In this document: in pieces, positions 28,827-38,700 of the stretch
How positions within the stretch are numbered: position 1 is the stretch's first letter
How the letters are laid out: each line of letters starts with the position of its first letter
NCBI GenBank assembly: GCA_030849465.1
Contig: JARVLF010000023.1
Location: forward strand, 310,001 to 374,000
Length of the DNA stretch: 64,000 nucleotides
Direction: 5' to 3'
Origin: Moesziomyces globuligerus
Taxonomy: Eukaryota; Basidiomycota; Ustilaginomycetes; Ustilaginales; Ustilaginaceae
Notes under the pieces: generated by a model
Told to the model about the DNA's origin: nothing
What the model saw: the letters and a program-made list of their open reading frames with translations, nothing else
Database searches by the model: none
Translations under genes and position numbers: made by a program

Positions 28827-31553
28827 ATGCCAGCCCAGCGCCCTAGCCACCCGCGCAAGCGCGTGGCAAGCACTCCATACGCGCCGGAGGCCACACCAGC
28901 TCCTGCATCCGCATCCGCTCATCAAGCGCCGCAGCAGAGTTTCGGACTTCCTTTACGACAACCCGGCGCTTCCTTGGCCGGGTCTCTGCAGCTCATCCAA
29001 GATCAACACGATGTGATACGTCCCACCAACACAAGAAAGGCGTACGATCGAAGGAAGCAAGAGTGGTACGACTGGTGCGATCGCCAGACTGACTATGAGT
29101 TTAGAGCACCGCTCACGTAAGTGCACTTTCATACGAGACAATCCTCAACGACATGACTACTGACAAAGTGCTGCTTTTCATCGCAATACAGGTATACGGT
29201 CACTCAAGCAAAGCTCGCGTTTTTCCTTCAGGACTACGTCCTGACGAAGAAGAAGACGCAGCACCAACGAAAGCCACCACGGTCCAGCAAGAGTGGCACT
29301 CCGTTGCCCATTGTGTCGCTTCCCCCTTCCTCAACACCGCCACCGACGCCATCGCCATCCACCGACACCGCGCTATCGCCGGCCAGCGCGATCCCCGTTC
29401 CCTCCCAACCAAGTCTGCCGACCCCACCACCTTCGTCCATCATCAGCAATGCATCTTCTTCCGTGCTCACGCCTGCCATCGCATCAAGCTCGCGTGTGAC
29501 GATTGATCCCGCCACTGAGTGCGATGAAAACGCAGATGGGCTGGACGACACTGCGAACGATGGCACTGCGGATGGTCTCGGCACTGCGGATGGGCTTGGT
29601 CCGTCATCGATCAACCTTTACATTGCCGCAGTCGTCGATCTATGGAAGACCCAGTGCCACCAGGGGATCAACAATCACCCCAATCCGCGCGGTGGCCCGG
29701 TTGCAACCCTGACGCAGACACTGCGTCTGCAGCAAGCCAAGAAGCACAAGGAGACGTATGTGGATCGCGGAAAAGGCACGCTGCTTGATGGCATCTCGCA
29801 TGCCGATCAACTCATCAAACTGGCGAACGACGGATTCGAGCGCGCCACCTTCGAGGGTATCCGGGATCGATTGATGATGCTGATGTCGCACTTTGCCCTT
29901 CTTCGTGGCGACAATGCCCGGAAACTGGAGCTGGCGGATCTGCACACGATCGTCCTGGATAGCGACAGCACACACTCTCGGTGCTTGGCGCTCATCGCAA
30001 CTCTCAGGAATGGCAAGACGAACCAAGGAGGACGGCTGGAGATGGCTGGCATGCTTCGCAACAAGAATGTCGAGTTCTGTCCGATTGGCGGGCTGGCATT
30101 CCTGCTCTTCTGTCGCTTCCATCTGGGTGCCCCGCCACTTCTCGACAAGAGCAAGAGCATCGAGGAGCAATTCCCGGACTTCACGTCCAACGAAACCTGG
30201 TACGACATCAAGCTCTTTCCTTCTATCAACCAAAGCGCAGCCGATCCCATCTCATACGAGGCGCAGGCCAAGGCCTTTCGATCGGCGTTTGTGCGTCAAG
30301 GTATTGAGACGTCCAAGGTGACGCACTTGATGCGCTCGACAGGCGCCAGGATGGCCGAGCTTGGAGGCGCAAACGTGGACGATATCCGGCGTTCGGGTCG
30401 ATGGGAGCAGAGTGCAGTGGCAAACTGCTATCTCACTCAGCTTCCTCGACAGACAATGCGAACACTAGCCGGCTTTTCAGCAGAAGGAGGCGACTTTTGG
30501 ATAGCTCGCGACGTGCCGGTGCCAGAGTCTCTGCTAGATGCGATCTTCCCCCTTGCCACCGTCAAGCTCAACGAGGAAAAGGCCAAGGCAACGGAGCAGA
30601 ACAAGAGCGGCAACATGGCCGCAATTGGCTTCCTCGAGCTGCTGGTGGAGCTTCGCCCCATCCTCATACAGGATGCCGTCTTCATTCGACAGAAGTTCCC
30701 TCAACACTTTCTCTTCAAGCACGTCGTCTTCCAGTCCAAGGCATTCAACGATTTCGCCAACCGCCTCCTGACCAGCACCTCACAGCAAGTTGACCCGGTC
30801 GAGAAGACGCTCAAGCTTGTGGTCCCTCACATCGCGTCCATTCTGACTGCACAGATGTCGTCCATCAAGCAGGAACTCAAGATCACTGCCGCTGCGGGCA
30901 AGGAGGATTCGGCAGCAATCCAAGAGACGGTCAGTAGGGAATCGCTAGCTACACGTAGAGTGCTTCGGGCGATGGCGAACGGCTACGTGAACATGGGGCA
31001 GTCGGCCAATGAGGCCATAGATTCCGCATCGCAACCCTCAACGTCGTCAAGTTCGGAAGGCCCTCGCACTCCACCCACATCGGTGTCATCGGTGCCGTCT
31101 CTGCCCACCAGCACATCTGGTTCTGAGGGCTACAAGTACATTGCTCCGGACCGCAAGATCAAGACGGTTTCAATGCTGTGGCAGGAGTATAGCGAAGGCA
31201 TCGAAGATCGGCCGTCGCTCAAGTCGGTGTACGAGCATCCGCTGCACAAGTGGGAAGGCCACAGTGACAGTGATCGCAGGTTCTTCCAGCGTCGTCTGGG
31301 CATCCTTCAGGAGATACAGCGCCGCGCAGAGGCGCAGAACATGTCGCCCACCGCCGTTGCCGCCCAACTCGACACCTTCATGTTATCGCTTCCCAACCAG
31401 TCGCTCTACAGTCTTCAAGAGGCCATCAAGAAAAAGAGTCTTCCTCAGGCTCTGCCCACCACCGTTGACATCGACTATGACCTCGTGCCGATAGCCATGG
31501 AGATTCTGGCCGAGAGCTTGGAACAGAGCATGGGACAACGCTCCGCCGAGTAA
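28827..31553 (+). CDS. Crypton tyrosine recombinase (spliced, 883 aa)
   Basis: Two exons, 28827-29116 and 29192-31553, give 883 residues. The 75-bp intron has GTAAGT, a TACTGAC branch site and CAG, and splicing restores one frame (LTYTVTQAKLAFFLQDY across the joint). Residues 60-90 (IRPTNTRKAYDRRKQEW) resemble the N-terminal core-binding region of Crypton recombinases. The catalytic set is complete: R335 (ALLRGDNARKLEL), beta-hairpin K372 (RNGKTNQ), H475-L-M-R478, W501 (GRW) and nucleophile Y510 (NCYLTQLPR). A GCR1_C-like domain follows at about 742-814 (KIKTVSMLWQEYSEG, then FFQRRLGILQEI). Such enzymes excise and integrate circular DNA through a 3'-phosphotyrosine intermediate. With no inactivating change seen, the copy may be active, or the gene may have been domesticated. 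Confidence 0.85.
29117..29191 (+). other. intron of the Crypton recombinase gene
   Basis: 75 bp: 5' GTAAGT, branch-point-like CTGAC within GACTACTGACAAAG, 3' ACAG. Without removal the first exon runs into TAA two codons on. With removal the recombinase frame continues. It is the only protein-gene intron I can support in the window. Confidence 0.85.
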
Positions 31554-33329
31554 GACTTCTAGCAATTCATTACGGTTACATCACACTCTGAATGCCACGC
31601 GTTCCAATGAAGCATTGTCTGTGTTGCTGTACTGCCTGTATTGTTGATCATGACGACGATGGTGAACGGTCTTGTCTTACCTGTTGAAGGTGTATACAGA
31701 GGCGCATACGCGTCCGTGCGCGTGGCTGAGTTACAAAGGGACGTTTTCGAAGTGCCATTGGTCTCATCCTCCACACTACCATCATCACCCATTGCACCAC
31801 CGCCAATCTCACCCTTTCCAACGCGTCTAGCCATCGAACAACAACTTCCATGCCAGCCCAGCGCCCTAGCCACCCGCGCAAGCGCGTGGCAAGCACTCCA
31901 TACGCGCCGGAGGCCACACCAGCTCCTGCATCCGCATCCGCTCATCGAGCGCCGCAGCAGAGTTTCGGACTTCCTTTACGACAACCCGGCGCTTCCTTGG
32001 CCGGGTCTCTCCAGTTCGTTCAAGATCAACACGATGTGATACGTCCCACCAACACAAGAAAGCCTTACAATCGGATGAAGCAAGAGTGGCACGATACTCC
32101 ACCCAACCCGTAAGTACTTGTGGCACCCAGATGCTTTGCGAGATCATGACTAACAACCTTGTCAATGCACTCTCTACCTGCGCCATCATACTGTCTCACG
32201 GAGCAAACACGGTCATGCGATCGATCTCTTCCAATTTTTGGTCAGGACTGCGTCGTGAAGAAGAGAAACTCCCAGCACCAACGAAAGCCACCACGGTCCA
32301 GCAAGAGTGGCACTCCGTTGCCCATTGTGTCGCTTCCCCCTTCCTCAACACCGCCACCGACGCCATCGCCATCCACCGACACCGCGCTATCGCCGGCCAG
32401 CGCGATCCCTGTTCCCTCCCAACCAAGTCTGCCGACCCCACCACCTTCGTCCACCATCAGCAATGCGTCTTCTTCCGCGCTCACGCCTGCCATCGCATCA
32501 AGCTCGCGTGTGACGACTGATCTAGCCCTCGAGGGCGTCGAAAACGCAGATGGGCTGGACGACACTGCGAACGATTGCGCTGCGGATGGTCTCGGCACTG
32601 CGGATGGGCTTGTCCTGTCATCGATCAACCTTTACATTGCCGCAGTCGTCGATCTATGGAAGACCCAGTGCCACCAGGGGATCAACAATCACCCCAATCC
32701 GCGCAGTGGCCCGGTTGCAACCCTGACGCAGACACTGCGTCTGCAGCAAGCCAAGAAGCACAAGGAAACGTACGTGGATTGTGGAAAAGGCACGCTGCTC
32801 GACGGCATCTTGCATGCCGACCAACTCATCAAACCGGCGAACGAAGGACTCGAGTGCAAGCACGACAGCATCCGCCAGCGAAGGATGTTCTTGCCATCAC
32901 GCCATCACGCCCGCTGGGCAAAGCCCTTACTTGCTGAGCTTGCGCTTGCTCGTCTGCACACAAGGGTCCTCGTTCTCGATAGCAACCAGCAACTCTTCCT
33001 TGATAGCGACAAACGACAATATGGACTCGGTACCCAACATTCTTGACGCCTGCAGCTCTCTTCTCTTCTTGGTTGGTAAGTACACACACGCCACGACAAG
33101 ACTTTTTCTTAAGGATCACGATACTCTCACTGGACAACGTCGACTTCCTTCGAACAAGAGCAAGAGCATCGAGGAGCAGTTCCCGGACTTCACGTCCAAC
33201 AAAACCTGGTACGACATCAAGCTTTTTCCTTCTATCAACCAAAGCGCAGCCAATCCCATCTCATACGAGGCGCAGGGCAAGGCCTTCCGACTGGCATCAC
33301 AGCATCATTTCCGTTCAAGGCGACCTCCA

Positions 33330-33369
33330 CCTCCGCCTGATTCGTTGGACCTCCGCCTGACTCGTTGGG
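33330..33369 (+). repeat. 20-bp tandem duplication inside the broken Crypton copy
   Basis: CCTCCGCCTGATTCGTTGGA is followed directly by a second unit with two mismatches. It lies in a diverged block that replaces the catalytic region. Confidence 0.75.
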
Positions 33370-33820
33370 TTTGCGCTGCTGCTGCGATGATGATCACGAT
33401 GTGCGGACTTACTGTCCACCATCCGTTCTGAGCAAGCGCTAGCACACCTGACGCCTTCGCTTGGTTGCGGGCGATAGTCAGCTTTTCAGACGATGGACAC
33501 GACTTTTGGCCTGCTCTCAACGTGCCAGTGCCCGAGTCTCTGCTAGATGCGATCTTCCCCCTTGCCACCGTCAAGCTCAACGAGGAAAAGGCCAAGGCAA
33601 CGGAGCAGAACAAGAGCGGCAACATGGCCGCAATTGGCTTCCTCGAGCTGCTGGTGGAGCTTCGCCCCATCCCCATACAGGATGCCGTCTTCATTCGACA
33701 GAAGTTCCCTCAACACTTTCTCTTCAAGCACGTCGTCTTCCAGTCCAAGGCATTCAACGATCTCGCCAACCGCCTCCTGACCAGCACTTCACAGCAAGTC
33801 AACTCGAACGAGAAGACGCT

Positions 33821-33882
33821 CAAGCTTGTGGTCCCTCACATCGCGTCCATTCAAGCTTGTGGTCCCTCACATCGCGTCCATT
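33821..33882 (+). repeat. exact 31-bp tandem duplication at the end of the broken Crypton copy
   Basis: The unit beginning CAAGCTTGTGGTCCCTCACA is present twice in a row, at 33821-33851 and 33852-33882. The intact copy has it once (30812). Homology to the intact copy stops directly after the second unit, so the duplication marks the breakpoint. Confidence 0.9.
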
Positions 33883-33883
33883 C

Positions 33884-34625
33884 TGAATCGGTTGGGCAAA
33901 GGACGGATCGACTTGAAGACACTGTGTCCATTGTGGTGACTATGCGGTAAGTGCGAGAACATACAGGCTGGCTCGAGAACACACTCTGGGCGATGAAGAC
34001 ACGCACGACACTTTTTTCTGGGCAGCACAACGAGTTCAGAGGCTTGTGACGCTCAGTGCGCATGTCCCACAATGTCTTCCTACGCCCAGGCTGCCCGTCT
34101 CTAGCGCGCGGAAGGTATCCTTTGCATGATGATATACAACACTACGAACGTCGAGCGAGCGCGAGCGCAGCTTGACGTTATACACATAACACATCTGAGC
34201 AAGGATGCCTTCTTTGCGCTTTGGACTTCTCTTTCATGTAGTTCATTCGTAATACATACATCGCTTGTAGGTCTTTGGTCTTTGGAGTGCGCAGTGTGGC
34301 TGCAATGAGCGCAATGAGCGCGAGCACGAGCAGTCAGCATGAGCATGTATGTATCAAGGAGAGTGTTCATCGCGATCAGGTCTAACAACCAACACCACCG
34401 CGACGTTACCAAACTCACCAGTTTTTTCCACTGGGGTCCATGATCCGGACCTCCATTCGAGCGCGTCGAATAACAATTGATTATTCTCACATGCCCCGCC
34501 TCGCGCTCGTGGCGCACGTCCGGCCCGACCGACGTCGGCCTAGACGGACTCCAGCATCCGCCGCTTCGTGAATCGTGAATAGCCGAGCAAGGTAAATGAA
34601 ATCAAATCCGAAAAAAAAAAAGAAA
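33884..34625. other. spacer between the Crypton remnant and tRNA-Phe
   Basis: No supported gene. The stretch is less GC-rich than its surroundings, has GCGAGCGCGAG-like low-complexity motifs near 34150 and 34320, and ends with the A-run that terminates tRNA-Phe. It may contain decayed transposon sequence. Confidence 0.5.
34611..34621 (-). terminator. RNA polymerase III terminator of tRNA-Phe
   Basis: Eleven A residues on the plus strand, read as T11 a few bases after the tRNA 3' end on the minus strand. Confidence 0.75.
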
Positions 34626-34726
34626 TGCTGCTTACCTGGGTCGAACAGGTGACCTTTCGAAACCAGCGAACTGGCGAGTAACTGCATACTTCAGTCGAAC
34701 GCTCGTACCAACTGAGCTAAAGCAGC
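34626..34726 (-). tRNA. tRNA-Phe (anticodon GAA) with a 27-nt intron
   Basis: On the minus strand the acceptor GCTGCTT pairs perfectly with AAGCAGC. D stem GCTC/GAGC, anticodon stem TTCGA/TCGAA with loop CTGAAG then T, T stem ACCTG/CAGGT with loop TTCGACC, discriminator A at 34626. The intron (34662-34688) follows position 37, as in other nuclear tRNA-Phe genes, and can form a small hairpin (CCAG/CTGG). Confidence 0.95.
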
Positions 34727-35257
34727 GGGATGTCAGGAGTGCACAATGTGGCGTATAATCTTTTGCGCACAGAAGGCAGCTGTGCGAGCTTGGATACCTC
34801 TTGTGGGCAGCTGTGTCCCTGCCGGGCCTGAATATCACATTGGAAATCGAAGAAGAAGGGAAGCCTGAACGCATTCGGGCATCTACGAGAGGTGTCGAAA
34901 GTCGTAGCGCGGGGCGCCGCTGCGGCCAGACGCGCCGTGCCTGACACCGATAAGGCGCTGCTGTGCCGAAGTGCAGCGGAAAAGAAGAGGTGTCTTCCGC
35001 GGCTCAGCCGCTCAACAAAGTGTTCTTCCGCCCGAGCGCCCGGCCCGAGATCCGAAACGTCGCACCACCGCCTACCGTCAGAGCCATACGATGGCCGGAT
35101 CTTCCTTCTCACCCGCATGCCACTCTGCCGCCACTCCACCCACGCACAACCCGAAGCAACAGCTCACCAGTGTGGATCTGCACCACAACCTCGTTCAGAT
35201 GCGTCGCCAGTGGCACCGAGCCTAGCCTTTCCGACCCAACCTCGCCCTTCCCCACGG
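34727..35257. other. promoter and leader region of the second Zn-cluster gene
   Basis: About 530 bp. The Zn-cluster frame stays open through its 3' part, and an in-frame ATG at 35117 (MPLCRHSTHAQ) could add 47 residues, but the sequence is low in conserved features. I treat it as 5' leader. Nothing else is seen. Confidence 0.5.
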
Positions 35258-38200
35258 ATGTCGTCTGCCGACGCGGCCGAGTTCGGCTTCAAGCGCTTCC
35301 GCGTCGCACGCGCCTGCGTCGTCTGCCGCTTGCGCAAGACAAAGTGCAACGGCGAGCAGCCGTGCGATCGCTGCAAGGCGCACTCTGCCGAGTGCAAGTA
35401 CGAGACCATCGAAACGCCCGTCCCCAAACGCATCAGCCGCACCGGATCCACTTCCTCCCTACCTCCGGCATCAACACGCCCCGCCAACGCAAGCACCGAT
35501 GCCAACAGCGAAGATGAATCGCCCACCAGCAGCGCCGCCGACGCAAGGGCGGCCAAGCGCCAAAAGCGCGCCATGATCGATCAGATCGCAGACCGTCGTT
35601 GGGGAGACCGCCAACCATCCCGCTCCTCTTCAGCGCTGCGCAAGTCCGGTTACGTTCTCCATCACCTCGAACTCTACGCCTCCATCGACCAGGACGAACC
35701 CAACGAACCCGACATGGAACTCCACACCGAAGACGGCATCCGCGCGCACGATCAGAACACGGGCAACATGCAATTCTACGGCTTCACCTCCAACTTTAAC
35801 TTTCAGCACCGCCTCGCCCAGACCATCGAGGCGCTCCGACTGCGAGAGCAACACCAACACGGCGTCCACTCCCGCAGCGGCACCGGTGCAGCCCCGGATG
35901 CGGCAGCGGACAAGCTGCGTAGGTCGTCGCAGCTGCCAGAGAGCATGAAGATCTGGGGCCACCAGGACCTCATCTTCCGACAGAGTTTGTCCGAAAAGAG
36001 CTTCCCCACGCTCGATGCGGCAAAGGACGGCGTGGGAGATTCGACCTTTCTGCCACCGTCGATCGTGGATCGCTTCATCGAAAACTACATGACGCTCATC
36101 CAGCCCCAGCTCGGCGCCGTCCCCAAGCGCCAGATCCTCAAGTGGGTCAAGGACGCCAAAGCGCAAGGCTACCTCTCCCGCGGCTTCTTGGGCGTTCCCT
36201 CCATGGCGGCTTCGGGACCGGGCTCGCGCAATCACCTCCCGCCGACGCACGCGCCGGGGCAGTCGCCACCCATGCGCACCAACGAGCTCGCGGCGCTCTA
36301 CGTCGTGCTCGCGCTCGGAGCGATGATGGACGAAGGAGATTGGGTCGACGTGCATGCGCCCGTGCCCATGACGCGCGAGGGCGCCATCGCGTGCGCCACA
36401 ACGCTCTTCCTCCTCGCCAAGAAGCGTCTCGAGGAGATCGTCGAGAACTCGAGCATCCAGAGCGCACGCTGTTTGCTGCTCATGAGCTTCTTCTCGCTCC
36501 AGTGGTCGAGTCCCAACGTAGCCTACCTCTACATCGGCTATGCGGCGCGCATGTGCATATCGATCGGACTGCATCGCGAGACGTTCTACTCGCCCAGCAA
36601 TCCGCGCAGCGCCGAGCATCGTCAGCTCTGGTGGACCTGCTACGGCATCGAACGCATGATCTCCACCTGGTTCGGGCAGGCGTCGGCCATCCGCGATGAC
36701 GACGTCTCGGCCCGCCTTCCGCAGCCAGAAAACTCGTACGATGCGTATCTCCTCGTCTATGCCCAGATCGCACGCGTGTGCGCAGAGATGTCCAAGCTCT
36801 CGGCCAATCCGCCTGCAAATGCGCACGATGTGCTGCTGGCATCCGAACGCATGGAGTCCGAGCTGCTACGCATCCGTCGCGACGCACCCGCCGAGCTCGG
36901 CGTCGGTTTGCGAGACGGATTCGCACGCGATGCGGACGACGATTCGGACTCGTCCGACCTCGTCGTGCGCCGCTACTCGGTGACGACACTCTGGTGGTAT
37001 CTGCGTCTGCTCATCCACAGTCCGCTCGTCATCTTTGCACTCTACTGCCGATCCATCGGCACCGACATCCCGCGCAGCGTGCTCGACAAGACGCACAACG
37101 CGGCACGCGCAGGTCAGCAGATCATCGACGCCATCTCAAATGCGCGCAGCGACATGCCCCGCCCAGGCCTAGACAACATGCGCTTCGGTAGCTTCTACCT
37201 CGACTCGGCATGCACCATCGTGCTCGCCGCGATTCTGTGCGATCCGAGCAACCAGGAGGTCGCATTTGGCTATCTCGCCGCGATCGACAGGGCCATCAAG
37301 TATCTCGAGAAGAAGGAGCGCATCTATGCGGATCACGGCACCACTGCTTCGCTCCACAAGGCGCGCGATCTGGTGGTGCTGGCCCGCCAGGTCGTACGTG
37401 CTGCTGCGGGACAGACGGCCTCGTCGCGCGTCCACGACCACAGCGCTGCACGCTCTAGATCGGCTGCACAGGCAGGTGCTGCGAACGGGCAGGGGGCAGC
37501 GTCAGCATCGACCAGCGGAGGGAATGGGACACATATCGGTGGCGGAGATCTCACCCCGCGGATCTCGCACGCAGGCAACGGTCGCTTGACGTCGACGTTC
37601 TCGACTAGCTCAGAACGCGGTACTGCGTCCGGCGAAGATGCGCTTCAGAACGACTCCGACCATGTCCAGGCGAACGTGGAGTCGACACATGCAGCTCAGC
37701 TTGGAGCAGGCAGTCCGCAAGTCGAGGCGAGGGGCGAGAGGAGCAGCTCGCACGATCTTTCCGTCTCTTCGCTCGTCGGTCCGGCGTCGTCGGCCAATGC
37801 CTTCCGCACGCACTCGACCGCTGCCGGCCTGACGCCCGGACTGGACGCAACACATACGCCGGATGGAGGCAAGAGCTTTGCGCACGAGCGCGACGAGTGG
37901 ATGCAGTACTTCCTGTCCAACTTCGACTGGCTCACGCCGCTGCAGCCTGGCGCCAACGCGGCGGGCGGCAGTACGGGCGAGGTGGGTGCGATGGGCATGT
38001 CGCCGCCGTCTCATGTGCCAGGAGCGGCGCTGGGAGGTGGAGCGAGTGGGTATGGAAAAGGGTACGCCGGGCTACCGTTGTCGAGGACGGGTGGGGCGGC
38101 GGCGTCGCCAGGAATGAGCTCGCCCGGCAGTGCCTCGGGACCGGCCTCGCTGAGCGAACTCGACATAGGGCTGCTCATGGGCGGCGTCAGCGTGATGGAG

Positions 38201-38278
38201 CCCATGCCCGGTGCAAATCCTCAGAATGCATTAGATGCGAAGGCGCTGACGGCCGAGGCTGACCCTTTCGACTCATAA
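35258..38278 (+). CDS. Zn(II)2Cys6 transcription factor with fungal-specific regulatory domain (1006 aa)
   Basis: The start chosen is the ATG at 35258 (MSSADAAEFGF), 19 residues before the zinc cluster. The alternative ATG at 35117 is in frame. Cluster cysteines are C20, C23, C30, C36, C39 and C46 (CX2CX6CX5CX2CX6C), with the usual RLRKTKC basic loop. An acidic serine stretch follows, then the fungal-specific transcription factor domain (about 265-600), including IVDRFIENYMTLIQPQLGAVP and RMCISIGLHRE, the family signature around the conserved helix. The C-terminal third is Ser/Gly/Ala-rich with one conserved-looking patch (EWMQYFLSNFDWLTPL). It is nuclear and of unknown target. The tRNA-Phe gene lies about 530 bp upstream on the opposite strand. 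No pathway genes adjoin it. Confidence 0.93.
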   Translation: MSSADAAEFGFKRFRVARACVVCRLRKTKCNGEQPCDRCKAHSAECKYETIETPVPKRISRTGSTSSLPPASTRPANASTDANSEDESPTSSAADARAAKRQKRAMIDQIADRRWGDRQPSRSSSALRKSGYVLHHLELYASIDQDEPNEPDMELHTEDGIRAHDQNTGNMQFYGFTSNFNFQHRLAQTIEALRLREQHQHGVHSRSGTGAAPDAAADKLRRSSQLPESMKIWGHQDLIFRQSLSEKSFPTLDAAKDGVGDSTFLPPSIVDRFIENYMTLIQPQLGAVPKRQILKWVKDAKAQGYLSRGFLGVPSMAASGPGSRNHLPPTHAPGQSPPMRTNELAALYVVLALGAMMDEGDWVDVHAPVPMTREGAIACATTLFLLAKKRLEEIVENSSIQSARCLLLMSFFSLQWSSPNVAYLYIGYAARMCISIGLHRETFYSPSNPRSAEHRQLWWTCYGIERMISTWFGQASAIRDDDVSARLPQPENSYDAYLLVYAQIARVCAEMSKLSANPPANAHDVLLASERMESELLRIRRDAPAELGVGLRDGFARDADDDSDSSDLVVRRYSVTTLWWYLRLLIHSPLVIFALYCRSIGTDIPRSVLDKTHNAARAGQQIIDAISNARSDMPRPGLDNMRFGSFYLDSACTIVLAAILCDPSNQEVAFGYLAAIDRAIKYLEKKERIYADHGTTASLHKARDLVVLARQVVRAAAGQTASSRVHDHSAARSRSAAQAGAANGQGAASASTSGGNGTHIGGGDLTPRISHAGNGRLTSTFSTSSERGTASGEDALQNDSDHVQANVESTHAAQLGAGSPQVEARGERSSSHDLSVSSLVGPASSANAFRTHSTAAGLTPGLDATHTPDGGKSFAHERDEWMQYFLSNFDWLTPLQPGANAAGGSTGEVGAMGMSPPSHVPGAALGGGASGYGKGYAGLPLSRTGGAAASPGMSSPGSASGPASLSELDIGLLMGGVSVMEPMPGANPQNALDAKALTAEADPFDS

Positions 38279-38700
38279 GCAGGGCCGGTAGAGGAATACC
38301 ACCGTTGACCGACCGCGGGGATGATGGCAGCTGAGCATGTGCGTGGTCGGAAGGTGGCTGTGCTGCGTGTGGAACAAGGCGGCGCGGAATTTATGAGCGT
38401 AGACTGAGACGCCAAGCTTCTTGTGTGGGCCGTGTTACGCATGCACGCGGATGTGCGAGCCGAAGTGCACGTCCGCGGCCTGTGCGTGCCTCCACTTCAG
38501 GTGCATGCCTTCTGCACCATCCTTCTCGCCCACCAACTCTTATATCCTCGCCCCACCGACGCGCGAGACTTCATCCATCCACTGCCCTTTCGTCGACCGA
38601 TCTATCCTTACGACCGCAGCTTCATATCGACGACGCAGCGCGGCTGGCTTTCTCTACTGTCACGAGACACGCGAGCAAGGCGCAACGGCCCAGATTAGAC
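38279..38700. other. promoter region of the MINDY-type gene
   Basis: 422 bp. The MINDY frame is open back to 38425 but without an ATG before 38701. A possible TATA-like TTATATCC lies near 38539. No gene is seen. Confidence 0.5.

Larger units (their letters stand above)
28727..31748 (+). mobile_element. Crypton-type tyrosine-recombinase DNA transposon, intact copy
   Basis: The element encodes a complete tyrosine recombinase with a GCR1_C-like DNA-binding tail, the hallmark of fungal Cryptons. The left limit is where near-identity with the second, tandem copy begins (AAGTGCCATT at about 28727 and 31749). The right limit is set provisionally at the start of that second copy. No terminal inverted repeats or transposase of another class are visible, as expected for Cryptons. 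Exact ends and flanking direct repeats cannot be fixed without an empty site. Confidence 0.7.
31749..33883 (+). pseudogene. second Crypton copy, broken mosaic
   Basis: A head-to-tail partner of the intact element. Blocks at about 31760-32063, 32269-32860, 33159-33295 and 33481-33851 are nearly identical by eye to the first copy, at offsets of 3023, 3014, 3009 and 3009 bp. Between them sequence is strongly diverged or unrelated although block lengths are kept (295 versus 300 bp, then 185 versus 185 bp). The diverged blocks remove the first catalytic Arg and the whole HxxR-W-Y region and bring in stop codons and a 5-bp frame change. The GCR1_C region is absent. A GTAAGT (about 32112) marks the old intron start, and QDCVVKKRNSQHQRKPPRSS matches QDYVLTKKKTQHQRKPPRSS of copy one. 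It cannot encode a working recombinase. Confidence 0.8.

Noticed and set aside
28727..33883. CRISPR array, bacterial insertion sequence or retrovirus-like element as the explanation of the repeats
   Set aside because: The repeats are two long copies of one tyrosine-recombinase element. There are no regular short spacers, no reverse transcriptase or integrase, and no long terminal repeats.
34892..35257. N-terminal extension of the second Zn-cluster protein
   Set aside because: The frame is open but begins with GTG. The ATG at 35258 lies directly before the zinc cluster, and the extension is compositionally odd. The ATG at 35117 remains possible.
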